14,623 bases of DNA from an uncultured Ruminococcus sp. (lineage in GTDB: Bacteria > Bacillota > Clostridia > Oscillospirales > Acutalibacteraceae), in assembly GCA_902803035.1 (NCBI GenBank), contig CADCON010000071.1:1-14623 (forward strand). Direction: 5' to 3'. The notes below the pieces were generated by a model. That model did no database searches and was not told where the DNA came from. It saw only the letters and a program-made list of their open reading frames with translations. Shown piece after piece: positions 6,511-13,586 of the stretch (within the stretch, counting starts at the first letter, position 1; each line of letters begins with the position of its first letter). A program made the translations under genes and the position numbers.

Positions 6511-7581
6511 ATGGCAAAAGGCTCAATTCTCAGAAGGCTGGCTGCCGCTGTCATCGCGGCGGCGGTATTCCTCTGCGCGCCGGCATCGGTATTTGCCGCA
6601 AAATCAGACGACGACACCGCCGACAAGTTCTATTCACGCGACGGGGATACCTGCATCTATATCACCCAAGACAAGTATCTCTATAATTTCAAGGGCGACA
6701 ACCCCGGCCTGACCATCTGCGGCTATGTCGGTGACTCCGGAAAGCTGACCATTCCCTATATGATCAACGGGCGCGACGTCACGGCGATTCAGGCGGACAC
6801 CTTCGTGAACGACGAACGCATCACATCGGTGACCATGCCCGGCACCCTCAAGGAAATAGGCAAGAACTGCTTCAACGGCTGCCCCAACCTCAAGGAAGTC
6901 AAGCTGCGCGGCAATGTCAACGAATTCCGGGAGGTATTCTGCGGCTGCACCGCGCTGGAAAAAATGATCTTCCCGCAGGGCGTCGGCTCCATTATCGCCA
7001 GCTTCAAGGACTGCACCGCGCTGACGTATGTCAGATTCTCGCGCAGCGTTTCCACCATCGACGAGGAGAGCTTCAAAGGCTGCACCGCGCTCACGGATAT
7101 TGAATGGCTGGGAAACATGAACAGTCTCAACGATTCCTTTGACGGATGCACCGGACTGGAAGAAGTGATACTTCCCGGCGGCCTGATCCGGATCGACGGG
7201 GCGTTCGACGGCTGCACCGCGCTGCGGAGCATTTCATTTTCCGATACGCTGCTCTACATCACGAGCGGATTCTCAGGCTGCACCGCCCTCACGGAGCTTA
7301 CCCTGCCGGAAAAGCTGCTTTTTGTCAACGACGCGTTTGACGGCTGCAAGGAGCTGTCAAAGGTGCGGTCAAGCCAGATGACCACCATCAGCGCGTCATC
7401 GTTTACCGGCTGCCCGAAGCTTACGATTGAAAAGGAAAAGGAAGGCTCCCTCTGGCTCGTACTCGGACATCTCGCCGTTGTCATTGTGGCGGTCATCACC
7501 GCTCTGCTTGTTTACCGCTACCTTGACGAAAAGGCAAAGCAGATCGGACGCGCCACAGCGCAGGGAAACGAGATACAATAA
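6511..7581 (+). CDS. Membrane-anchored BspA-type leucine-rich-repeat surface protein
   Basis: 356 residues. A signal peptide (basic MAKGSILRR, hydrophobic core to about 23, cleavage near SVFAA at 26-30) leads to an extracellular domain of tandem LRR_5 (BspA-like) repeats, about residues 80-305. The repeat phase is very regular: Cys124, 146, 168, 191, 213, 235, 257, 279 and 301 fall every 22 residues (once 23), mostly as FxGCTAL. A single transmembrane helix follows (about 313-337), then a short tail (DEKAKQIGRATAQGNEIQ) likely in the cytoplasm. Such repeats usually mediate protein or host-surface binding; the ligand here is unknown. Start ATG has AAGGAAGG 5-12 bases upstream. The 40-base gap after manA and the lack of a promoter suggest co-transcription with it. 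Confidence 0.88.
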   Translation: MAKGSILRRLAAAVIAAAVFLCAPASVFAAKSDDDTADKFYSRDGDTCIYITQDKYLYNFKGDNPGLTICGYVGDSGKLTIPYMINGRDVTAIQADTFVNDERITSVTMPGTLKEIGKNCFNGCPNLKEVKLRGNVNEFREVFCGCTALEKMIFPQGVGSIIASFKDCTALTYVRFSRSVSTIDEESFKGCTALTDIEWLGNMNSLNDSFDGCTGLEEVILPGGLIRIDGAFDGCTALRSISFSDTLLYITSGFSGCTALTELTLPEKLLFVNDAFDGCKELSKVRSSQMTTISASSFTGCPKLTIEKEKEGSLWLVLGHLAVVIVAVITALLVYRYLDEKAKQIGRATAQGNEIQ

Positions 7582-7583
7582 TT

Positions 7584-7629
7584 AACAGCCGCCCGGCAGC
7601 CGGATGATTCCGGCACGGGCGGCTGTTTT
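7584..7629. terminator. Hairpin terminator shared by the LRR and Nudix genes
   Basis: A perfect 12-bp stem (7584-7595 with 7616-7627) is topped by a 6-bp inner stem (7599-7604 with 7609-7614) with a TGAT loop. The T run is short on the plus strand (TTTT, 7626-7629) and weak on the minus strand. It lies between the convergent stop codons (7581 and 7640), so it probably ends both transcripts. Confidence 0.75.
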
Positions 7630-7639
7630 GTGTTCTGAT

Positions 7640-8149
7640 TCAGATTCCGCGCCTGATGCTGCCTTCCAGCAGCATCCGCACGAATTCGGTGTCCCTTATC
7701 TGCCACGGCTGGGTCTGAATCGCTTCATTGGCTCTGCAAATGACCTCCGGATACTCCCACACGGGGTGAAAGCCCTTGGCCATCTCGCTCGCCGTCATCT
7801 GCGTTTCAACGGTCTGCTCCATCACGTCGCAGAAATAAAAGTAGGAATGGCAGATGTATTTCGTTCCTTTTCTGAAAACATCCTGCCGTATTTCCAGGAT
7901 TTCCCCTATTTCCTCAATGGAATCCGGAATGACAAGCAGCCCCGTTTCCTCGCGCACCTCGCGTTCCAGCGTGGCAATGTGGCTCTCGCCGCCCTCCACC
8001 CCGCCGCCGGGAATCTTGTACTCACCATTCGCTCCAAGCTGCATGGACAACCTGCCATCCCGCAGGATGACGGCCCTGACCGTATGCTTTTCAAACACCG
8101 GCATATCGTCATTGTAATCCTTCAAATCCAGTGTTAGCAGTCTTTTCAT
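7640..8149 (-). CDS. Nudix hydrolase
   Basis: 169 residues. Nudix enzymes cleave nucleoside diphosphates linked to another moiety with Mg2+ or Mn2+. The complete Nudix box is visible: Gly49, Glu55, then REVREETGL at 63-71, preceded by EYKIPGGGVE. The substrate cannot be told from the sequence; the length and the C-terminal helix are in keeping with general NUDIX/MutT-like housekeeping enzymes. The start chosen is ATG at 8149, with GGAGG 9 bases upstream; an in-frame GTG at 8155 is only 3 bases from that site. It is the last gene of the minus-strand group glmM - cohesin-like gene - nudix, 55 bases after the preceding stop. Confidence 0.9.
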   Translation of the reverse strand: MKRLLTLDLKDYNDDMPVFEKHTVRAVILRDGRLSMQLGANGEYKIPGGGVEGGESHIATLEREVREETGLLVIPDSIEEIGEILEIRQDVFRKGTKYICHSYFYFCDVMEQTVETQMTASEMAKGFHPVWEYPEVICRANEAIQTQPWQIRDTEFVRMLLEGSIRRGI

Positions 8150-8172
8150 TGGCACATACCTCCCGAATCATT

Positions 8173-8190
8173 GACATTTTGAGAAATGTC
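8173..8190. repeat. Small inverted repeat between cohesin-like gene and nudix
   Basis: GACATTT (8173-8179) and AAATGTC (8184-8190) form a perfect 7-bp stem with a 4-base loop in the 55-base gap. There is no T run on the minus strand, so it is not a usual terminator. It could be an mRNA-processing or protein-binding site. Confidence 0.35.
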
Positions 8191-8204
8191 TCTGAATAAG
8201 ATAA

Positions 8205-9563
8205 TTACCTGTTGCGGCGGGAACGCTCGGAACGGTCCGAATACCCCGGCGTATTGCGGCCGCCGGGTCGCGGAGAAGAAATGCCGCCGTAGCCGTCGTC
8301 CACATTGCGCTGCACATTGTCGCTGTATTTGCCGAAAATCGTGTCCAGATCGTCAAGATTCGGGGTGTCGGAAGGCTGTCTGGGCGCGGATCTTCTGGTG
8401 GAGGCAAACAGCTCTGGATAATCATCGTCATCGCTGTCGCCGCCGGCGTTCTTCTTGGCACTCCTGCCGCCGAAGGGGTTCGCCGGTTCCGTGCCGGAAG
8501 CGTTGTAGGATCCGATGGTGGACGACGTCCCGAAATAACCCGCCATGCTGTCGTCGGCGTTTCTTGTCACCGGCACGGCGGTCAGGTAATCGTCGTCGCC
8601 GCCCACGGTGTAATCCTCGCCCGGTCTGGTGTAGAATCCGTCGTCATTGCTTCCGCCGTATTCCCCGTCGTCATCGTCATCTGCCGCCTGCTTGTCCGCG
8701 CTCCGGCGGCTCCTTCTGCCCGTCTTTTCGTAATCGTCATAATACTCGTCTTCCTCAGGCTTGCCGGAATGCGGCGAGATGCCGTACCTCTTCATACAGA
8801 AGATATTGCCCGCCGCCAGACCCGCGCTGAAGATCACAATCGCGCCGATGATGACCGAAGCGATCTTTCCGGCATTGCCGGCAACCGCGCCGCCGGAGGA
8901 ACGGTTGACGAGATTGTCCGTGCCCCCCACGACGAATTGGGAGGAAACGTCTTCCGATTCTGTCGCGGAGCTGGCGGTATCCTGATTGATACGCACGATT
9001 TCAATGGTCTTGTCATAAATCGGCGTCCACGTGACGTTTTTGCCTCTCTTGTTATAGGCGTGATGCACGGTCGCCTTGATTTTGGTGGTGGTGTCGGGAG
9101 CGTCCTCCAGCACGGTGAAGTGAATGGAAATGACCTCCTTGTTGCCGATGGGCGTCGGCGTATTGGTACCCGTCGGGTCGGTATAGTTGAGCGTGAGCTG
9201 CCCTCTGGAACCGACTACACGGTATCCGTTCTGGTTGACCGGCGCGGCAAGGCGCATCAGGTCCTCGTCGTACTCGATATTGATCAGCATCTCGACATAA
9301 CCGTTGTCGCTCTTGGTGAGAATTTCAAGCTGCACCTCGCAATCGCCGGAATTGGTCACGCTGTCGGCGGGCGGCACCAATGTGACGTCCAGATCGACCG
9401 CCGCGTATGCCGTCACGCCCGAAAAACACATATAGCAGGTACAGAACACGACGAACGCAAGCGCCAGCTTGCCCCATCGTCCGGAAAACCGCCGAAGGAA
9501 GCGATTCCCGCCCCGCTCAGGGGCGTTTTCCCGCGCATCCCTCGTAAACTCATATGTATTCAA
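8205..9563 (-). CDS. Single-pass membrane protein, cohesin-like outer domain, acidic tail
   Basis: 452 residues, no named family recognised with certainty. Order: a basic N-terminal stretch (20-32), a signal sequence (about 31-50) with a likely cleavage near TAYAA (51-55), and a beta-strand-rich domain (about 56-192). This domain has features of the cohesin/CBM-like Ig fold (alternating strands, IEYDEDLMRLAAP, closing KTIEIVRIN). A Ser/Thr/Gly linker follows, then one transmembrane helix (233-256) and FCMKRYG. The remaining 190 residues form a low-complexity tail rich in Asp, Gly, Ser, Arg and Tyr (for example DDDDDGEYGG), probably disordered in the cytoplasm. Start is a TTG with GGGGGA 8 bases upstream; an in-frame stop lies two codons before it and no in-frame ATG precedes the hydrophobic core. 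It follows glmM after 42 bases, so likely the same operon. Confidence 0.82.
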   Translation of the reverse strand: MNTYEFTRDARENAPERGGNRFLRRFSGRWGKLALAFVVFCTCYMCFSGVTAYAAVDLDVTLVPPADSVTNSGDCEVQLEILTKSDNGYVEMLINIEYDEDLMRLAAPVNQNGYRVVGSRGQLTLNYTDPTGTNTPTPIGNKEVISIHFTVLEDAPDTTTKIKATVHHAYNKRGKNVTWTPIYDKTIEIVRINQDTASSATESEDVSSQFVVGGTDNLVNRSSGGAVAGNAGKIASVIIGAIVIFSAGLAAGNIFCMKRYGISPHSGKPEEDEYYDDYEKTGRRSRRSADKQAADDDDDGEYGGSNDDGFYTRPGEDYTVGGDDDYLTAVPVTRNADDSMAGYFGTSSTIGSYNASGTEPANPFGGRSAKKNAGGDSDDDDYPELFASTRRSAPRQPSDTPNLDDLDTIFGKYSDNVQRNVDDGYGGISSPRPGGRNTPGYSDRSERSRRNR

Positions 9564-9605
9564 TCTTCATGTCCCCCATAAGCATTGAAAATCAATCCGG
9601 ATGAT

Positions 9606-10958
9606 TTATGCCAGATATTGCCTGACCAGCTCCGCCAGCTCATCGGCAATGCGGAGAATCTGGCTTTCATTTTCTCCCTCTGTCATCACGCGGATCAGCG
9701 GCTCGGTGCCCGATTCGCGCACGATCACTCTTCCGGCGGCGCCAAGCTCGCTCTCAGCCGCCTTGATGCCGTCGCTGAGCGGCTGACAGCTCTTCCAATT
9801 CTTCTTGCCCTCCGGCGTGACCTTGACATTGATCATGGTCTGCGGATACGGCTTGACCAGATCGGTGAATTCGCTGAATTTCCTGCCGCTGCGCCTGAGC
9901 AGCCCGCAAATCTGCACGGCGGTGAGCTGTCCGTCTCCGGTGGTGCAGTAATCGAGGAAAATCACGTGTCCCGACTGTTCACCGCCCAGGTTGTAGCCGT
10001 TCTTCAGCATTTCCTCCAGCACGTATCTGTCGCCCACCTTGGCGGCGATAAATGTCATCTCGCGGTCACGGCAGTATTTGTGGAAGCCCATATTCGTAAG
10101 AATGGTTCCCACAACGGCATTGCCCTTCAATGTGCCGCGTTCCTTCATATCCTCCGCAATCAGGGCGAGAATGTAATCGCCGTCCACCAGATCGCCGTTG
10201 TTGTCCACGGCAAGGCACCTGTCGGCGTCGCCGTCGAAAGCGAAGCCCGCGTCATAGCCGCCTTCCCTGACAATTTTCCTGAGATTGCCGATATGGGTGG
10301 AGCCGCAGTTTTCATTGATGTTCACGCCATCCGGATCGCTGTAGAAGATATCAAAATCAGCCCCCAGCAGGGTGAAGAGCTTCTCCGCCGTCGCGGACGC
10401 GCTTCCGTTGGCGCAGTCCAGCGCGATGCGCAGACCGTCGAGCTTCACGCCAATGGTCGAAGCCACGTGCCTGACATATTCGTCCACCGTATCGGTCTTC
10501 ACGGTGACCCTGCCCACGCCGCCGCCTGTGGGCGCGGGAATTTCGCGCGCGTTGTCAAGGACGATTGCCTCGATCTTGGCTTCCTCCGCGTCGGGCAGCT
10601 TGTAGCCCGTAGCGGCGAAAATCTTGATGCCGTTGTATTCGCAGGGATTGTGGGACGCGGAAATCATGATACCCGCGTCGGCATGATGCGTCGTCACCAT
10701 AAACGCGACCGCCGGCGTAGGCACCACGCCCAGAAGCACCACATCCGCGCCGACCGAACAAAGCCCCGCGATCAGCGCGCCCTCCAGCATGGAGCCCGAA
10801 GCGCGGGTGTCCCTGCCGATCATGACAACCGGGCGTCTGCCCCCGTTGTCCTCGGTCAGCACCATTGCCGCCGCGCTGCCGATCTTCATTGCCAGCTCAC
10901 AGGTCAGTTCCGTATTGGCGACCCCTCTCGCGCCGTCCGTTCCGAATAATCTACCCAT
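9606..10958 (-). CDS. glmM: Phosphoglucosamine mutase GlmM
   Basis: 450 residues, the standard length. GlmM converts glucosamine-6-phosphate to glucosamine-1-phosphate in the cytosol, the step before UDP-GlcNAc for peptidoglycan and teichoic acids. Diagnostic features: N-terminal GRLFGTDGARG, the phosphoserine loop ISASHNP with Ser102, the Mg loop DGDADR (Asp242, 244, 246), the sugar loop GGEQSGH (325-331) and the phosphate-binding RESGTEP (from Arg414). The GGEQSGH loop separates it from phosphoglucomutases such as the one at 3625-5352. ATG start has GGAGG 10 bases upstream. First gene of the minus-strand group, with its own promoter at 11035-11063. Confidence 0.97.
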   Translation of the reverse strand: MGRLFGTDGARGVANTELTCELAMKIGSAAAMVLTEDNGGRRPVVMIGRDTRASGSMLEGALIAGLCSVGADVVLLGVVPTPAVAFMVTTHHADAGIMISASHNPCEYNGIKIFAATGYKLPDAEEAKIEAIVLDNAREIPAPTGGGVGRVTVKTDTVDEYVRHVASTIGVKLDGLRIALDCANGSASATAEKLFTLLGADFDIFYSDPDGVNINENCGSTHIGNLRKIVREGGYDAGFAFDGDADRCLAVDNNGDLVDGDYILALIAEDMKERGTLKGNAVVGTILTNMGFHKYCRDREMTFIAAKVGDRYVLEEMLKNGYNLGGEQSGHVIFLDYCTTGDGQLTAVQICGLLRRSGRKFSEFTDLVKPYPQTMINVKVTPEGKKNWKSCQPLSDGIKAAESELGAAGRVIVRESGTEPLIRVMTEGENESQILRIADELAELVRQYLA

Positions 10959-11034
10959 ATCACATCAACCTCCGATAATCTCGTCATAATTTCTCTTTTT
11001 CATTAGATGCGAAAAACGCACTGACTATTCTGAC

Positions 11035-11063
11035 ATTATAACACACAAAGCGGGAATCGACAA
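11035..11063 (-). promoter_or_regulatory. Promoter of the glmM operon (extended -10)
   Basis: On the minus strand TTGTCG (11063-11058) and TATAAT (11040-11035) are 17 bases apart. TGT before the -10 makes it extended. The leader would be about 70 bases. Confidence 0.8.
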
Positions 11064-11183
11064 GTACTTCGTTCAATATTTCCAAAAATTTAATGATCTT
11101 TTCTCCGGGGAAACACGCCGCTCTTTAAATTATGAACAAAAGATAACAGTTCTGTAATATATACACTTTTTTCATCATTCATA

Positions 11184-11213
11184 TGATATAATAAAATCCT
11201 ACAATGGTATTGT
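11184..11213 (+). promoter_or_regulatory. Possible second plus-strand promoter with overlapping palindrome
   Basis: TGATATAAT (11184-11192) is a full extended -10. No good -35 is seen at 16-18 bases. ACAAT-GGT-ATTGT (11201-11213) is a perfect 5-bp inverted repeat placed where transcription would start, like an operator. A transcript from here would run to proB. Confidence 0.4.
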
Positions 11214-11291
11214 GACGCCCTGTGCAATATTTCAATTCAATATGTTGGTTAATTCAAGGGATTATCCGGCAAATTTAGGCACATTTAGCGG

Positions 11292-11320
11292 TTGAATTTA
11301 TCGCGGATATTTGATATAAT
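11292..11320 (+). promoter_or_regulatory. Promoter of proBA
   Basis: TTGAAT (11292-11297) and TATAAT (11315-11320) with a 17-base spacer; TGA before the -10 makes it extended. The expected start of transcription is near 11327. Confidence 0.85.
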
Positions 11321-11365
11321 AGTCTAATAATAACAATATTGAACGGCTCGGAGAGTGACGTTTTT

Positions 11366-12172
11366 TTGGCAGGCATACAGAACGCGAAGCGAATAGTCAT
11401 CAAGGTGGGGACTTCCACCCTTACATATGAAAACGGCAAGCCCAATATCCGCGGCATCGACCATCTCTGCCGCGTGATCAGCGACCTCTGCAACAGCGGT
11501 AGGGAAATCGTTCTGGTCACCTCCGGCGCGCTGGGCGTCGGCGTGGGCAAAATGGGGCTGGAGCAACGCCCCACTGACACCGCGGGCCGGCAGGCAATGG
11601 CGGCGGTCGGTCAGTGCGAGCTGATGTTCCTCTATGACAAGATCTTTGCCGAGTACGGGATGAAGACCGCGCAGATCCTTCTCACCCGCTACGATGTGGA
11701 AAACGAGCAGCACAAGCAAAACGTCATCGAATGTATGTCGGCTCTGCTCCAGCTTTCGATCATTCCCATTGTCAACGAAAACGATACAGTCGCCATCGAC
11801 GAGCTGACCGGAAGCAATATCGGCGACAACGACAATCTTTCCGCCATCGTCGCCAAACTGGTCGGCGCGCAGTCGCTGGTGCTGATCACCGATATCGACG
11901 GGCTTTACAACCGCAATCCCCGCGAGGATTCCACCGCCGTGCAGATTCCCGTGGTGCTGGAAATCACCGACGCGCTCAGGGAAATGGCGGGCGGTTCCGG
12001 CTCCACCCGCGGCACAGGCGGCATGGTCACCAAGATTCAGGCCGCGGAATACGCCTGCGCCGCCGGCATTGACACCTACATCGTCAGCAGCGATCCGAAC
12101 AATCTCTACGCCCTGACCGACGGCAAGGTCGTCGGCACGCACTTTGTCCCGCCGCAAAGCAGCGGCAGGTGA
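11366..12172 (+). CDS. proB: Glutamate 5-kinase ProB (no PUA domain)
   Basis: 268 residues from the chosen start. ProB phosphorylates glutamate with ATP to gamma-glutamyl phosphate, the first step of proline synthesis, in the cytosol. The amino-acid kinase fold is complete: KRIVIKVGTSTL near the N-terminus, VTSGALGVG, NENDTVAID, GDNDNLSAIVA, LITDIDGLY and the GSGSTRGTGGM nucleotide loop. It lacks the C-terminal PUA domain of the E. coli enzyme, as is common in Clostridia. There is no ATG: TTG at 11366 is chosen because GGAG (11350-11353) precedes it and the protein then begins in family register. TTG at 11339 would lie about 12 bases from the transcription start with no ribosome site. Feedback inhibition by proline is a family property. 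Confidence 0.94.
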   Translation: MAGIQNAKRIVIKVGTSTLTYENGKPNIRGIDHLCRVISDLCNSGREIVLVTSGALGVGVGKMGLEQRPTDTAGRQAMAAVGQCELMFLYDKIFAEYGMKTAQILLTRYDVENEQHKQNVIECMSALLQLSIIPIVNENDTVAIDELTGSNIGDNDNLSAIVAKLVGAQSLVLITDIDGLYNRNPREDSTAVQIPVVLEITDALREMAGGSGSTRGTGGMVTKIQAAEYACAAGIDTYIVSSDPNNLYALTDGKVVGTHFVPPQSSGR

Positions 12173-12201
12173 CCGGGAAATCCGTTTCGCCCGATCATTA
12201 A

Positions 12202-12250
12202 TGAAACGCCCGCTTTCCGTCAGCACGGAAGAAAAAGCGCGGCGGTTTCA
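12202..12250. repeat. Long imperfect hairpin between proB and proA
   Basis: In the 151-base gap, TGAAAC (12202-12207) pairs with GTTTCA (12245-12250), GCC with GGC, CGC with GCG, and TTCCGT (12215-12220) with ACGGAA (12225-12230) around a CAGC loop. There are small bulges and one five-base bulge. About 19 pairs are possible. No T run follows, so it is unlikely to be a full terminator; an RNA-processing or stability element between the two cistrons is possible. Confidence 0.5.
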
Positions 12251-12323
12251 CATTCCGAACGAATACGAATGATCCGTCAGCCACAGACCATCATCAGTAC
12301 AAAAACGCCAACGGAGGGAATAT

Positions 12324-13568
12324 ATGGACACCGAAAAAATGGGCCTTGCCGCAAAGTCTGCCGAAAGAATTCTCGGCATAGCGGACACCAACACCAAAAA
12401 CCGCGCGCTGAACGCAATGGCGGCCGCGCTTCTCGAACACGCGGATGACATCATCTCCGCCAACGAAACCGACCTTGCCAACGGCAGACAGAACGGCATG
12501 AAGGAGAGTCTCCTCGACCGCCTCCGTCTGACGCCCGAACGCATTGCCGGCATGGCGGAAGGCATTCGTCAGGTCGCCGCCCTGTCCGACCCCATCGGAG
12601 AAGTCATCGAGGGCAGCGTCCGCCCGAACGGCATGAAAATTCAGCGTGTGCGCGTTCCGCTCGGCGTGGTGGGCATTATCTTTGAAGCCCGTCCCAACGT
12701 AACGTCCGATGCGGCGGCCCTCTGCCTGAAATCAGGTAATGTCTGCCTTCTCCGCGGCGGGAAGGAGGCCATTCATTCCAATATGGCGATCGCGGAGGTC
12801 CTTCGCGGGGCGATTGCGTCGGAGGGGCTTCCCGCCGACTGCATTCAGCTGGTGTCCGACACGTCGCGCGAGAGTGCCAACCAGATGATGCGTATGAGCA
12901 GGTACCTCGATGTGCTGATTCCCAGAGGGGGCGCGGGACTGATCCGCGCCGTGGTGGAGAATTCCACCGTTCCGGTCATCGAAACGGGCGTCGGCAACTG
13001 CCATGTATTCGTGGACCGCACGGCCGACATCGGAATGGCTGCCGACATCATCTTCAACGCCAAGACCTCGCGCCCCAGCGTCTGCAACGCCATTGAAACC
13101 ATTCTGGTGCATAAGGATATCGCGGAGAGCGCGCTTCCCGTCATCAAGGAGCGTCTTGACGCCAAGAATGTCGAGATACGCGGCTGCGAAAGGACGCGCG
13201 GAATTCTCGGCGACAGCGTGATTCCCGTCACGGACGAGGATTACGCGACGGAATTTTTGGATTACATTCTGGCTTGTCGTGTAGTTGATTCACTCGATCA
13301 GGCTATCGAACATATAGCGGCCTATTCCACAGGACACAGCGAATGCATCGTCACATCGGATTATTTCAGCGCGGAGAAATTCACCGCTTCGGTGGACAGC
13401 GCGGCGGTCTATGTCAACTGCTCCACCCGCTTTACCGACGGTGGAGAATTCGGACTCGGCGCGGAGATCGGCATTTCCACCCAGAAGCTCCACGCGCGCG
13501 GCCCGATGGGAATACGTCAGCTCACCAGCTCCAAATTCATTATTCAGGGAGACGGTCAGATCAGATAA
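12324..13568 (+). CDS. proA: Gamma-glutamyl phosphate reductase ProA
   Basis: 414 residues, the standard length. ProA reduces gamma-glutamyl phosphate from ProB to glutamate-5-semialdehyde with NADPH; the product cyclises and is finished by ProC, not present here. It is an aldehyde-dehydrogenase-fold protein. Visible: VPLGVVGIIFEARPNVTSDAA (a typical ProA block, 111-131), the LRGGKEA segment (143-149), PRGGAGLI (200-207), and the catalytic Cys254 in NAKTSRPSVCNAIET. The C-terminal FTDGGEFGLGAEIGIST and LHARGPMG are also characteristic. ATG start has GGAGG 6 bases upstream. No separate promoter is evident in the 151 bases after proB, so the two are probably one operon. Confidence 0.97.
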   Translation: MDTEKMGLAAKSAERILGIADTNTKNRALNAMAAALLEHADDIISANETDLANGRQNGMKESLLDRLRLTPERIAGMAEGIRQVAALSDPIGEVIEGSVRPNGMKIQRVRVPLGVVGIIFEARPNVTSDAAALCLKSGNVCLLRGGKEAIHSNMAIAEVLRGAIASEGLPADCIQLVSDTSRESANQMMRMSRYLDVLIPRGGAGLIRAVVENSTVPVIETGVGNCHVFVDRTADIGMAADIIFNAKTSRPSVCNAIETILVHKDIAESALPVIKERLDAKNVEIRGCERTRGILGDSVIPVTDEDYATEFLDYILACRVVDSLDQAIEHIAAYSTGHSECIVTSDYFSAEKFTASVDSAAVYVNCSTRFTDGGEFGLGAEIGISTQKLHARGPMGIRQLTSSKFIIQGDGQIR

Positions 13569-13586
13569 CAGGGGGGAATGACTTTC

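Larger units (their letters stand above)
10959..11365. other. Divergent regulatory region between glmM and proB
   Basis: 407 AT-rich bases. Contents: the glmM promoter (11035-11063, minus), an imperfect 16-base palindrome ATAACAGTTCTGTAAT (11143-11158), a possible extra plus-strand promoter (11184-11192) followed by a palindrome (11201-11213), and the proB promoter (11292-11320). I found no T-box motif, no known riboswitch, no tRNA and no small ORF with a ribosome site. Confidence 0.5.

Noticed and set aside
9550..9570. Six-codon ORF (ATG at 9570, minus strand) overlapping the TTG start of the cohesin-like gene
   Set aside because: The ATG is only one base from the GGGGGA site, too close to be used; more likely chance.
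8186..9581. Plus-strand open frames (214 and 270 residues) opposite the cohesin-like gene
   Set aside because: Arg/Cys-rich or His-rich composition and no ribosome sites; the minus-strand product has a clear signal peptide and membrane helix, and fits an operon.
9585..10949. 454-residue open frame antisense to glmM
   Set aside because: It covers glmM almost exactly, is His/Arg/Ala-rich without a recognisable domain, and glmM has all catalytic motifs on the other strand.
10959..11365. T-box or riboswitch controlling proBA
   Set aside because: The conserved T-box sequence (AGGGTGG-ACCGCG type) and its terminator are absent; the region shows only promoters and small palindromes.
11324..12226. 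300-residue open frame antisense to proB
   Set aside because: A shadow of proB; it would also run through the proB promoter, and it has no known motif.
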